Counted from the first letter of the stretch, positions 1 through 6,367 are shown. The stretch is DNA of 9,829 nucleotides from JAAXKN01 sp050258415 (GCA_050258415.1 JBLMYS010000095.1:1-9829); one strand, 5' to 3'. Numbers and translations: made by a program. Notes: a model not told the origin generated them from the letters alone.

Positions 1-54
1 AAAGACATCAATAGGTACAGAACTATAATCAAAGAATTAAATATCAGAAAGTAA
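1..54 (+). CDS. rpsO: 30S ribosomal protein S15, C-terminal end only (partial)
   Basis: The window opens inside a gene. Frame 1 reads 17 codons ending in ...YRTIIKELNIRK and then TAA at 52-54. The pattern of a basic tail with D-x-x-R-Y shortly before a final L-x-x-R is the C-terminus of ribosomal protein S15, which binds 16S rRNA in the small subunit platform. The conserved rpsO-pnp gene order supports this, since full-length pnp follows after 8 nt. The 5' part of the gene lies outside the window. The identification rests on a short tail plus synteny, but both agree. Confidence 0.88.
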   Translation, partial: KDINRYRTIIKELNIRK

Positions 55-62
55 GGTTTTGA

Positions 63-2159
63 ATGATTTACAAAAAAGAAGTTGAAATTGGCGGAAAAGT
101 TCTTTCTTTAGAAACCGGCAGATATGCTAAACAGGCTAACGGAGCCATTATGGCCCGTATGGGGGATACCATGGTGCTTGTAACAGCTGTTGCCGCAGAA
201 GAAGCTAAAGAGGATCAGGATTTTTTCCCTCTTTCAGTTGAGTACAGAGAAAAATCCTTTGCTGCAGGAAAAATTCCCGGCGGATTCTTTAAGAGAGAAG
301 GCAAACCTTCAGAAAAAGAAATCTTAAGCGCCCGTTTAATAGACAGGCCTATCCGCCCGTTGTTCGCCAAAAGCTATAAGAACGAAACACAGATCGTGGC
401 TTTCGTTTACTCATTCGATGGCGAAAACGATCCCGACGTCCTGGCCGCTGTCGCTGCCTCGGCAGCCCTCACAGTCTCCGATATCCCTTTCCTCGAGCCC
501 GTTGGCGAGGTAAGAGTTGGAAGAATCAATGGCGAACTCATCATCAACCCTACACTCCAGCAGACAGCTCAGAGTGAACTGGAAATTATCGTTGCCGGTA
601 CGGCCGACTCGATCATGATGGTTGAAGGCGAATCTAACGAGATCAATGAAGCTGAGCTCCTGGAAGCTTTGCGCTTTGCTCATGAACACATTAAGAACCT
701 TATCAAAATGCAGAATGAGCTCCGCGAGGAAGCCGGTAAGCCTAAGAGAGTCCCTGAAGAGAAGGTTATCGATGAAAACCTCTTCAACGACGTAAAAGCT
801 TTGGCATACGACAGGTATGCAGCTATTGTTGCCAGCGTGCTTAAAAAGGAAGAACGCTCAGAACAGAACAAGGCCCTTAACAGTGAAGTCCTCGAAGCCC
901 TGAAGGAAAAATACCCCGAACAGGAAAAGGTAATAAAGGAAATTCTCCACGACATCGAAAAAGAACTCATGCGCAAGAGAATTCTTGAGGAAGGCCTCCG
1001 CCTCGACGGCAGAAATACTACTCAGGTCAGACCGATTACAGTCGAACTGGGTGTATTGCCAAGAACACACGGATCAGCCCTCTTTACAAGAGGTGAAACT
1101 CAGAGCTTGACAACTCTTACTCTCGGAACAAAAAATGATGAACAGACCATAGACGGCCTGCAGGAAGAATATACAAAGAAATTCCTCCTCCATTATAACT
1201 TCCCACCTTTCTCTGTTGGTGAAGTTGGCAGAATGTCTGGCGTCGGAAGAAGAGAAGTCGGTCATGGACACCTGGCTGAAAGAGCCCTTAAGAAGGTTGT
1301 TCCTTCAGAAACCACTTTCCCTTATACAATACGCCTTAATTCGGATATTCTCGAATCCAACGGTTCTTCATCCATGGCAACAGTATGCGCAGGTTCTCTG
1401 GCACTCATGGATGGCGGCGTTCCGGTTGCAAAAGCAATCGCCGGTATTGCAATGGGACTTGTTAAAGAAGGCGACAAGTTCGCAGTCCTGACAGATATTC
1501 TCGGCAATGAGGATCACTTGGGAGATATGGATTTCAAGGTTGCCGGCTCTACTGAAGGCATAACCGCAATTCAGATGGATATCAAGATACAGGGTATCTC
1601 CTTTGAGATCATGGAAACAGCTCTCAAACAGGCTAAGGATGGACGCTTCCATATTCTTGGTATAATGAATGAAGCCATTTCCAAGCCGAAGGAAGCAATT
1701 TCACAGTATGCCCCAAGCCTCATTACTATTCAGATACAGACCGACCAGATTGGTCTTCTTATCGGCCCCGGAGGAAAGACCGTACAGGGCCTTCAGAAGC
1801 AGTATGGGGTTGATATCAATATTGCAGAAGACGGTACAGTTAGTATAGCTTCGGCTAACAGCGAGTCGGCTAAAAAGTGCAAAGACCACATAAAAGCCCT
1901 TACTGCTATGCCTGAAGTTGGTGAAATCTACGACGGAAAAGTAATCAAGATCATGGATTTTGGTGCTTTTGTCGAGATCTTGCCGGGTAAGGAAGGACTT
2001 CTTCACATCTCACAGATTGAGAACAGAAAGATCGATAAAGTATCAGATGTTCTTAAAGAGGGAGATGCTGTAAAAGTTAAGCTGGTTAAGATCGAAAACG
2101 GCAAGTTTAGCTTAAGCCGCAAAGCTTTGCTCAACGATAAACCGGCTGAAAGTAAGTAA
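63..2159 (+). CDS. pnp: Polyribonucleotide nucleotidyltransferase (PNPase)
   Basis: PNPase is a cytoplasmic trimeric 3'-5' exoribonuclease that degrades RNA with phosphate, releasing nucleoside diphosphates, and can run in reverse to add tails. The 698-residue length is normal for the family. Domain order: first RNase PH domain (about 1-140, with the FFKREG loop at 75-80 and the RLIDRPIRPLF segment at 91-101), helical domain (about 145-300), second RNase PH domain (about 310-545), KH domain (about 553-612, GPGG at 568-571) and S1 domain (about 619-687). D484 and D490 in the EDHLGDMD segment match the acidic active-site pair of E. coli PNPase (D486/D492). The ATG lies 8 nt after the rpsO stop. 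The only SD-like sequence (AAGG, 53-56) overlaps that stop, so translational coupling to rpsO is likely. The leader is too short for an E. coli-type autoregulatory RNase III hairpin between the genes. Nothing is missing or broken. Confidence 0.98.
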   Translation: MIYKKEVEIGGKVLSLETGRYAKQANGAIMARMGDTMVLVTAVAAEEAKEDQDFFPLSVEYREKSFAAGKIPGGFFKREGKPSEKEILSARLIDRPIRPLFAKSYKNETQIVAFVYSFDGENDPDVLAAVAASAALTVSDIPFLEPVGEVRVGRINGELIINPTLQQTAQSELEIIVAGTADSIMMVEGESNEINEAELLEALRFAHEHIKNLIKMQNELREEAGKPKRVPEEKVIDENLFNDVKALAYDRYAAIVASVLKKEERSEQNKALNSEVLEALKEKYPEQEKVIKEILHDIEKELMRKRILEEGLRLDGRNTTQVRPITVELGVLPRTHGSALFTRGETQSLTTLTLGTKNDEQTIDGLQEEYTKKFLLHYNFPPFSVGEVGRMSGVGRREVGHGHLAERALKKVVPSETTFPYTIRLNSDILESNGSSSMATVCAGSLALMDGGVPVAKAIAGIAMGLVKEGDKFAVLTDILGNEDHLGDMDFKVAGSTEGITAIQMDIKIQGISFEIMETALKQAKDGRFHILGIMNEAISKPKEAISQYAPSLITIQIQTDQIGLLIGPGGKTVQGLQKQYGVDINIAEDGTVSIASANSESAKKCKDHIKALTAMPEVGEIYDGKVIKIMDFGAFVEILPGKEGLLHISQIENRKIDKVSDVLKEGDAVKVKLVKIENGKFSLSRKALLNDKPAESK

Positions 2160-2167
2160 TATTCTTT

Positions 2168-2210
2168 AAGAAAGACGCTGAAGTAATCAGCGTCTTTCTT
2201 TTGTGATTTT
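2168..2210 (+). terminator. Intrinsic terminator after pnp
   Basis: A 13-bp perfect stem (2168-2180 pairing with 2188-2200, GACGCTG/CAGCGTC at its core) encloses a 7-nt loop. It is followed by TT, GTGA and a T-run (TTTTTT, 2207-2212). It begins 8 nt after the pnp stop. The A-rich 5' arm and T-rich 3' arm could let it work in both directions, but no minus-strand gene is seen here. It separates rpsO-pnp from dus-rng. Confidence 0.85.
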
Positions 2211-2213
2211 TTA

Positions 2214-2232
2214 AGCCGCTCATTTTGCGGCT
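2214..2232. other. Small hairpin between pnp terminator and dus
   Basis: AGCCGC (2214-2219) pairs with GCGGCT (2227-2232) around a 7-nt loop, directly after the T-run of the pnp terminator. No T-run follows, so it is not convincing as a second terminator. It could be a leader structure or chance. No gene or clear promoter is visible in the rest of 2233-2302. Confidence 0.3.
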
Positions 2233-2302
2233 ATTGAAGCCCCTGAAAAGGCCGATTTGCTGCATATAAGAGAGGCTAACCAGGCTATGAAACGATGAAG
2301 TA

Positions 2303-3376
2303 ATGAAGATTGGAAATTTGGATATAGGGAAAAAGGCTATTCTGGCGCCAATGGCGGAAGTGACCGACGCGCCCTTCAGGCAGATATGCCGCGAGTACGG
2401 CGCGGGTCTTACCTTTACACAAATGGTTAGCGCTAAAGGCGTTGTTGAAAATGCCTTCGCTACACTTAAAGTGCTTGCCTTTAGCCAGAGTGAAAAGCCA
2501 ATCGGTGTTCAACTCCTGGGGAGTGACCCGGGGTACATAGAAAAAGCAATTCATGACCTTAAATCTTTCAAGCCTGACCTGATCGACCTGAACTGCGGAT
2601 GTTCTGTTCCTAATGTCTGCCGGATCGGCCTGGGCGCCAGCCTTCTAGACAAACCCGACCTTCTGGAAAGACTCGTTAAGTCGATGGTTAAGGCCGCAGG
2701 AAATATCCCCGTTTCAGTTAAAATACGTGCCGGACGAGACAGGCAGCACGTGACCTTAGTTCAAAATGCCAGAATTATTGAGGAAAATGGGGCCTCAATG
2801 ATTACAGTCCATGGCCGCTTCCGTTCCGATTCCTATAAAGATGAGGCCGACTGGAAATGGATCAGAAAGGTAAAAGAAACGGTTTCAATTCCTGTCGTGG
2901 GAAACGGTTCACTCTTTGAACCGGATGACTGCCTGAGGATGATGAATGAAACCGGATGCGACTCGGTCTTTATTGCCCGCGGAGCGCTCGGAAATCCTTT
3001 TATCTTCAGCAGGCTTAATGCTGCTGTTGCTACGGGAAATGATCCCGGAAAACCCTCGGCAGATGAAGTTGCCAAAGCAGCACAACGGCATCTTTCATTG
3101 CTAATTAAGGATTCAGGCCCATTTCAGGGGGTCAAAAAGGCAAGAAAGCATCTTGTCTGGTATTTCAGATCTTTTAACGGAATAAACAGTTTCATTGAAA
3201 AGATCTTTTCCCTTGATGAAGCCTCCTTAGTTGAAGAATTTATCAGCGAACACGCTGATAAAATTAAGAAAAATGTTTATCCCGAAGAGGATTTAAGTAA
3301 GATAGACCTAAGTTTTAAAGACCGGGTTCTCTTCTGGATGAATGAAAAACAAACACAGGAAGTTGCAAAACAATAG
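2303..3376 (+). CDS. dus: tRNA-dihydrouridine synthase (DusB-like)
   Basis: This is an FMN-dependent enzyme that reduces specific uridines in tRNA to dihydrouridine with NAD(P)H. The N-terminal TIM barrel is seen from APMAEVTDAPFR (15-26). The family signature NxGCP appears as NCGCS (97-101), with C100 as the expected catalytic acid. K140 in VKIRAG, H170 in TVHGR, NG at 201-202 and ARGALGNP at 225-232 are the expected FMN and phosphate-binding positions. About 110 C-terminal residues form the helical tRNA-binding domain. The 357-residue length fits. Two signatures are atypical: Ser replaces Pro after the catalytic Cys, and the usual GRTRxQ-type stretch reads GRFRSDS. The ATG has no evident SD site; the nearby ATG at 2287 stops after three codons. 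The rng gene starts 24 nt downstream, so the two probably share a message. Which uridine is modified cannot be read from the sequence. Confidence 0.93.
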   Translation: MKIGNLDIGKKAILAPMAEVTDAPFRQICREYGAGLTFTQMVSAKGVVENAFATLKVLAFSQSEKPIGVQLLGSDPGYIEKAIHDLKSFKPDLIDLNCGCSVPNVCRIGLGASLLDKPDLLERLVKSMVKAAGNIPVSVKIRAGRDRQHVTLVQNARIIEENGASMITVHGRFRSDSYKDEADWKWIRKVKETVSIPVVGNGSLFEPDDCLRMMNETGCDSVFIARGALGNPFIFSRLNAAVATGNDPGKPSADEVAKAAQRHLSLLIKDSGPFQGVKKARKHLVWYFRSFNGINSFIEKIFSLDEASLVEEFISEHADKIKKNVYPEEDLSKIDLSFKDRVLFWMNEKQTQEVAKQ

Positions 3377-3400
3377 TTCCATTAGAGAAACGAAGTTTAC

Positions 3401-4987
3401 ATGGTAAAAGAAATAATTATTAATTCATCCTCGTCACAAAACCGTGTAGCTATCACCGAGGATGGTAATCTGGTAGATTTTTTTGTCGACCATCCGGAAA
3501 AAAGAAGAATGGTCGGAGATATCTACCTTGGCAAAGTTGCACGGATATTGCCCGGCATTAAAGCCGCTTTTATCGATATCGGGATGAAACACGATGCATT
3601 TCTGCATTTTTCCGATATAGGTGACCGCTTGGAAGGCCTCCAGAGCGTTCTGGATGACGACTCCGAGCTGGAAGACGTCGCTGACGACGTGGCAGAACAT
3701 AACCCTCCTGCCAGAAATACACAGCAGCAGATTGACGTTGAGGTTAGAAGAGAGACTTTTATTCCTAAACTGCATAAAGGACAGGAAATTTTAGTGCAGA
3801 TCACTAAAGAACCTGTCGGCAATAAGGGCGTTAGAGTTACTTCTTCAATTTCACTGCCGGGCCGCTTCTGCGTACTGCTCCCTTTCGACAACAAAATTGG
3901 TATCTCCAAGAAAATTGCTGAATTCAGGGAACGCAGACGACTTAAAAGCATTGCAAAGGGCATACTGCCCGAAAACTGCGGTCTTATAATCCGTACCGCT
4001 GCAAAAGAACAATCGGAAGAGTCTTTGTCCGACGACCTGAAATACCTCGTCAAAACATGGGAGGATATTTCGGCTGCAGCAAAGAGCGAGACCCCTCCGT
4101 CACTTTTGTATCAGGACTTAAGTACCACTTCAAGCGTAATTCGTGACCTCTTTACGCCTGATATCTCAAAGGTATTCATAGACTCACGCAAACTCTATAA
4201 GCAGATCAAGAGCTATGTCCACCTGGTGCAACCGGCACTGATGGATAAAATTGAGCTCTTCAGGGAAAACCAGTCCATTTTTGAAGCCTTTAAGATCGAT
4301 GAGGCGATTAAAACCCTCATGGGAAGGAAAGTCCCTCTTCCTTCAGGCGGCTACCTGATAATAGACCATACAGAAGCTATGGTTGTCGTCGACGTCAATA
4401 GCGGACGATATGCGGCTAAAAAGGAGCAGGAGCTTAATTCGCTTAAGACTGACCTTGAAGCTGCTCGCGAAGTTGCACGCCAGCTGAGACTTAGAGATAT
4501 TGGCGGACTTATAGTCTGCGACTTTATCGACCTGGAAGACGAGAAAAACAGGAAGAAAATCTATGATGAGCTGAAAAAAGAGTTCCGTAAAGACAGGGCA
4601 AAGGTTTCTGTCCTTCCGATGACAGATTTCGGCCTCATTCAGATTACGCGCCAGAGAATAAGGGAGAATATTCTTCATACGATGAACGAAGTCTGCCCCT
4701 TCTGTAACGGCTCGGGACTTCTGACGAAAAAATCGAATCTTCTGCACGAAATTGAGACTTGGCTTAAACGTTTCAAGAGCCAGTCTGCCGAAAAATTCCT
4801 CGTGCTGAATGTCCATCCTTCACTTGGCATTAAGTTAAGAGAGGGAAGGGTAAAGAGGCTTACAAAACTTCAGTTTAAGTATTTTGTAAAGATCAAACTT
4901 GTTGAGGATGAGAATTTCAATCCTGCAACATTCCGCTTCCTTTCAGCCAAAACAGGCAAGGACATAACGGCGGAATTTATAGGTTAA
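3401..4987 (+). CDS. rng: Ribonuclease G (RNase E/G family endoribonuclease)
   Basis: This is a cytoplasmic single-strand endoribonuclease; in E. coli RNase G matures the 16S rRNA 5' end and helps mRNA decay. At 528 residues it has the catalytic core only, without the long C-terminal scaffold of RNase E. An S1 domain spans about 37-150 (GDIYLGKVARILPGIKAAFIDIG at 39-61 contains its first strands). It carries an insertion at about 82-118 with an acidic run (DDDSELEDVADD) that lengthens the domain. The DNase I-like domain has D331 in VDVNSGR and D374 in CDFID, the metal-binding pair equivalent to E. coli RNase E D303/D346. C432 and C435 in CPFCNGSG form the zinc-link motif. It follows dus by 24 nt and ends before an intrinsic terminator. 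No strong SD precedes the ATG. RNase G is preferred over RNase E because of the length. Confidence 0.95.
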   Translation: MVKEIIINSSSSQNRVAITEDGNLVDFFVDHPEKRRMVGDIYLGKVARILPGIKAAFIDIGMKHDAFLHFSDIGDRLEGLQSVLDDDSELEDVADDVAEHNPPARNTQQQIDVEVRRETFIPKLHKGQEILVQITKEPVGNKGVRVTSSISLPGRFCVLLPFDNKIGISKKIAEFRERRRLKSIAKGILPENCGLIIRTAAKEQSEESLSDDLKYLVKTWEDISAAAKSETPPSLLYQDLSTTSSVIRDLFTPDISKVFIDSRKLYKQIKSYVHLVQPALMDKIELFRENQSIFEAFKIDEAIKTLMGRKVPLPSGGYLIIDHTEAMVVVDVNSGRYAAKKEQELNSLKTDLEAAREVARQLRLRDIGGLIVCDFIDLEDEKNRKKIYDELKKEFRKDRAKVSVLPMTDFGLIQITRQRIRENILHTMNEVCPFCNGSGLLTKKSNLLHEIETWLKRFKSQSAEKFLVLNVHPSLGIKLREGRVKRLTKLQFKYFVKIKLVEDENFNPATFRFLSAKTGKDITAEFIG

Positions 4988-5021
4988 ATAAAGTTTTCAT
5001 ACGCTTAAAATTCAGTCAACC

Positions 5022-5053
5022 AAGCCGAAGCTCCGCTTCGGCTTTCTTATTTG
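5022..5053 (+). terminator. Intrinsic terminator after rng
   Basis: A perfect 10-bp stem (AAGCCGAAGC, 5022-5031, with GCTTCGGCTT, 5035-5044) closes a 3-nt loop; a 9-bp stem with a 5-nt loop is equally possible. It is followed by the T-rich tail TCTTATTTG. It starts 35 nt after the rng stop and would end the dus-rng transcript ahead of the inserted element. Confidence 0.8.
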
Positions 5054-5101
5054 TGCTCAATCAAAATGAAACGTGAGCAATTAGAACAACGTACAAATTA
5101 A

Positions 5102-5221
5102 GCCCGACGGCGTCGGGCGTAACCTTAGTAGCCCAGGGTTCCAAGCCCTCCTGGGAGGGCGCAGGTACCCTGGGTTAACGGATCCCCCACGCACACCACG
5201 GAGCTCCGGATGGAGCGACAC
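5102..5221 (+). repeat. Left copy of three-hairpin inverted repeat (REP-like)
   Basis: From the outside inward there are three hairpins. H1 is a 7-bp stem with a 3-nt loop (5102-5108/5112-5118). H2 is a nested hairpin whose outer stem CCCAGGGT/ACCCTGGG (5132-5139/5167-5174) encloses GCCCTCC/GGAGGGC (5145-5151/5154-5160). H3 is GCTCC/GGAGC (5203-5207/5212-5216). GTAG (5128-5131) directly precedes the outer H2 stem. Positions 5118-5190 match the reverse complement of 6070-6142 at 72 of 73 positions with no gap. Similarity continues inward, with substitutions and one indel, to the CGACAC at 5216-5221. Confidence 0.9.
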
Positions 5222-5373
5222 CTAATCAGAATCAGAATCAAACCAAAATCAGCATCGAGGCATAAATTATCATTGGGACGTATAATTGTGCCCTGTTTCA
5301 CACAGTTGCAATTACAGCCGGATTAAATTGTTTCATATCCAAAGCCACATAATCCCTTTCCAAACCCATAAAT
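5222..5373. other. Leader region of the transposase gene
   Basis: This AT-rich stretch holds no gene. It begins with AATCAG twice in tandem (5224-5235), followed by AATCAA and a later AATCAG. A TATAAT hexamer at 5281-5286 would suit a -10 element, about 100 nt ahead of the transposase start, but no good -35 lies 16-18 nt upstream, so I do not call a promoter. Confidence 0.35.
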
Positions 5374-5378
5374 AGGAG
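5374..5378 (+). promoter_or_regulatory. Ribosome binding site of the transposase gene
   Basis: AGGAG lies 5 nt before the ATG at 5384. It is a strong Shine-Dalgarno site, unlike the weak or absent ones before pnp, dus, rng, comB and ftsK, and it fixes the start codon. Confidence 0.75.
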
Positions 5379-5383
5379 CAGCT

Positions 5384-5869
5384 ATGACGCAAACATTTAG
5401 CCAGATCTACATCCATCTGGCATTTGCAGTCAAATTAAGAGATTTTATGATAAGACCTTCTTTTTCTAATCACCTGGAGAAATACATTACAGGAATCGTA
5501 AAGAATAAGGGCGCTAAGCTGATGGCCATAAAGGCAATGCCTGACCACATGCATATATTCATATCTATATATCCGGATACCTCAATTTCTGAACTGGTAA
5601 GGGACATAAAGGCATGCTCCTCAGTATACATAAAGAAAACCATTCATTATAGTCTCTTCTCCTGGCAGACAGGCTATGGGGCATTCTCATACTCCAAGAG
5701 CCAGTCTAAAGAGGTAATAAGATATATTCTCAGTCAGGAGGAATACCACAGGCACAGGTCATTCAGGGAAGAATACATGAATATCCTCATGGACTTCATG
5801 GACTTTGGTGTGGATTATGATGAAAAGAACCTGTTTACCTGGATTTCTGAGGATGAGATGTCATCTTAG
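5384..5869 (+). CDS. IS200/IS605-like Y1 transposase (HUH tyrosine, RAYT-type)
   Basis: This is a single-domain Y1 transposase (161 residues) expected to nick and rejoin single-stranded DNA through a 5'-phosphotyrosine link. The HUH motif is H55-M56-H57 in PDHMHIFIS. The catalytic tyrosine is probably Y114 in VIRYILSQ, with Q118 four residues later as the third metal ligand; the Tyr-plus-4 Gln spacing matches IS608 TnpA (Y127/Q131). GYGAFSYSKSQ (98-107) is typical of the stand-alone Bacteroidota-type transposases. The reading frame is intact and all catalytic residues are present, so it may be active. It has its own strong SD site and is flanked by inverted GTAG-hairpin repeats, which suggests a REP-associated role rather than a plain IS200. 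No accessory tnpB is present. Its stop codon lies within the first unit of a tandem array. The assignment to Y1 is firm; RAYT versus IS200 is inferred from context. Confidence 0.9.
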   Translation: MTQTFSQIYIHLAFAVKLRDFMIRPSFSNHLEKYITGIVKNKGAKLMAIKAMPDHMHIFISIYPDTSISELVRDIKACSSVYIKKTIHYSLFSWQTGYGAFSYSKSQSKEVIRYILSQEEYHRHRSFREEYMNILMDFMDFGVDYDEKNLFTWISEDEMSS

Positions 5870-5958
5870 GTGAATCATCATCTTCATGAGGCGTCATCTT
5901 TTTGAGCTGTAATTTTTGATGAACCGTCATCTTTGGTAAACCATCATTTTAGATGATG
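5860..5958. repeat. Degenerate 16-17-nt tandem array overlapping the transposase stop
   Basis: Six units start at 5860, 5876, 5892, 5909, 5925 and 5942, with alternating lengths of 16 and 17 nt. Most units begin with (C)RTCATCTT and several end with TGA followed by A or G. A consensus near CGTCATCTTTGATGAAC would be a small palindrome (TCATC/GATGA). The last unit forms a hairpin, CATCAT (5942-5947) with ATGATG (5953-5958). The first unit contains the TAG stop of the transposase, and a half-unit GATGAGA lies just before it. The units are too degenerate and lack unique spacers, so this is not a CRISPR array. Confidence 0.6.
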
Positions 5959-6039
5959 TAACTCTTAAGAAGGAGAGGAAAACTGTAATCATTTCCGATT
6001 TTGCCCATTCATTATATTGGTTAATGCGGGTGCGTTTAT

Positions 6040-6158
6040 GTGTCGCTCCTGCCGGAGCTTGGATGGGGGGTGGGGGATCCGTTAACCCAGGGTACCTGCG
6101 CCCTCCCAGGAGGGCTTGGAACCCAGGGCTACTAAGGTTACGTCCTTCTTCGAAGGAC
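6040..6158 (-). repeat. Right copy of three-hairpin inverted repeat (REP-like)
   Basis: This is the inverted partner of the left copy. H3 is GCTCC/GGAGC (6045-6049/6054-6058). H2 has the inner stem GCCCTCC/GGAGGGC (6100-6106/6109-6115) and an outer stem (6086-6093/6121-6128) with one A-A mismatch (6089/6125). CTAC at 6129-6132 is the GTAG of the minus strand. H1 is GTCCTTC/GAAGGAC (6142-6148/6152-6158) with a 3-nt loop. H1 sits exactly where the left H1 sits but has a different stem sequence. Confidence 0.9.
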
Positions 6159-6281
6159 TTACAATTTTCCTTGGCAAAATCGAAATACATTGTATTTGCT
6201 CTCATTGAACACTATATCAGGAAAAGGCTGAAATTCCAACCAAATTAATGAACCTGCAAATCGCTTCTTTACCCCATTACT

Positions 6282-6323
6282 ACTTTGTACTTTGTCGGTG
6301 AATTTCGTAACTTTGTGCCTTAG
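6282..6323. repeat. Short heptad-phased repeat (ACTTTGT)
   Basis: ACTTTGT occurs at 6282, 6289 and 6310, that is at offsets of 7 and 21 nt, all multiples of seven. The heptads between and after it (CGGTGAA, TTTCGTA, GCCTTAG) look like degraded relatives. It resembles the CTTTGTG-type heptad runs that I recall being scattered in many environmental genomes; that resemblance is from memory. Confidence 0.4.
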
Positions 6324-6341
6324 TAATTCGTTTATGGGTAA

Positions 6342-6367
6342 TAAGTTATCAAACCGATTTGAACTTA
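6342..6367. promoter_or_regulatory. Bulged hairpin upstream of transaldolase
   Basis: TAAGT (6342-6346) and TCAAA (6349-6353), separated by a 2-nt bulge (TA), pair with TTTGA (6358-6362) and ACTTA (6363-6367) around the loop CCGA. The ten base pairs end 30 nt before the SD site. It may be a leader structure or a dyad operator; chance cannot be excluded in AT-rich DNA. Confidence 0.3.

Larger units (their letters stand above)
5102..6158 (+). mobile_element. RAYT/IS200-like element: transposase gene between inverted structured repeats
   Basis: This 1,057-bp unit lies between the rng terminator and the transaldolase leader. It consists of a left structured repeat (5102-5221), an AT-rich leader with AATCAG repeats (5224-5235), an HUH/Y1 transposase gene (5384-5869), a degenerate tandem array (5860-5958), an 80-nt spacer and a right structured repeat (6040-6158) in inverted orientation. 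Long inverted repeats are not typical of IS200/IS605 insertion sequences, which have short subterminal hairpins. Inverted palindromic repeats with GTAG beside the stem-loop are typical of REP/RAYT systems. No tnpB, iscB or cargo gene is present. The ends given are the outer limits of sequence shared by the two copies; true cleavage sites cannot be seen. Confidence 0.7.

Noticed and set aside
411..1652. Several minus-strand open frames inside pnp, and similar ones inside dus, rng and gcvT
   Set aside because: They are antisense shadows of well-identified genes, without SD sites or recognisable domains.
5860..5958. CRISPR array
   Set aside because: Units are 16-17 nt, degenerate and directly abutting, with no unique spacers and no cas genes.
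5967..5985. Strong SD-like AAGGAGAGG as the start of a small gene
   Set aside because: No ATG, GTG or TTG follows at a suitable distance with an open frame worth calling.
6077..6096. GGATCC, GTTAAC and GGTACC in close order, as if from a cloning vector
   Set aside because: The same sites occur inverted in the left copy inside a hairpin-rich natural repeat, and no vector sequence surrounds them.
5384..6158. IS605 element with TnpB or IscB and a guide RNA
   Set aside because: No open frame for TnpB or IscB exists in the element; only the Y1 transposase is present.
5927..6205. Minus-strand open frame of 92 codons across the right repeat
   Set aside because: It reads through the inverted repeat and its hairpins, shows proline/glycine-rich low-complexity translation there and matches no known protein.
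6024..6248. Plus-strand open frame of 74 codons across the right repeat
   Set aside because: Same reason: the peptide is the translation of palindromic repeat DNA, with no SD site and no recognisable domain.
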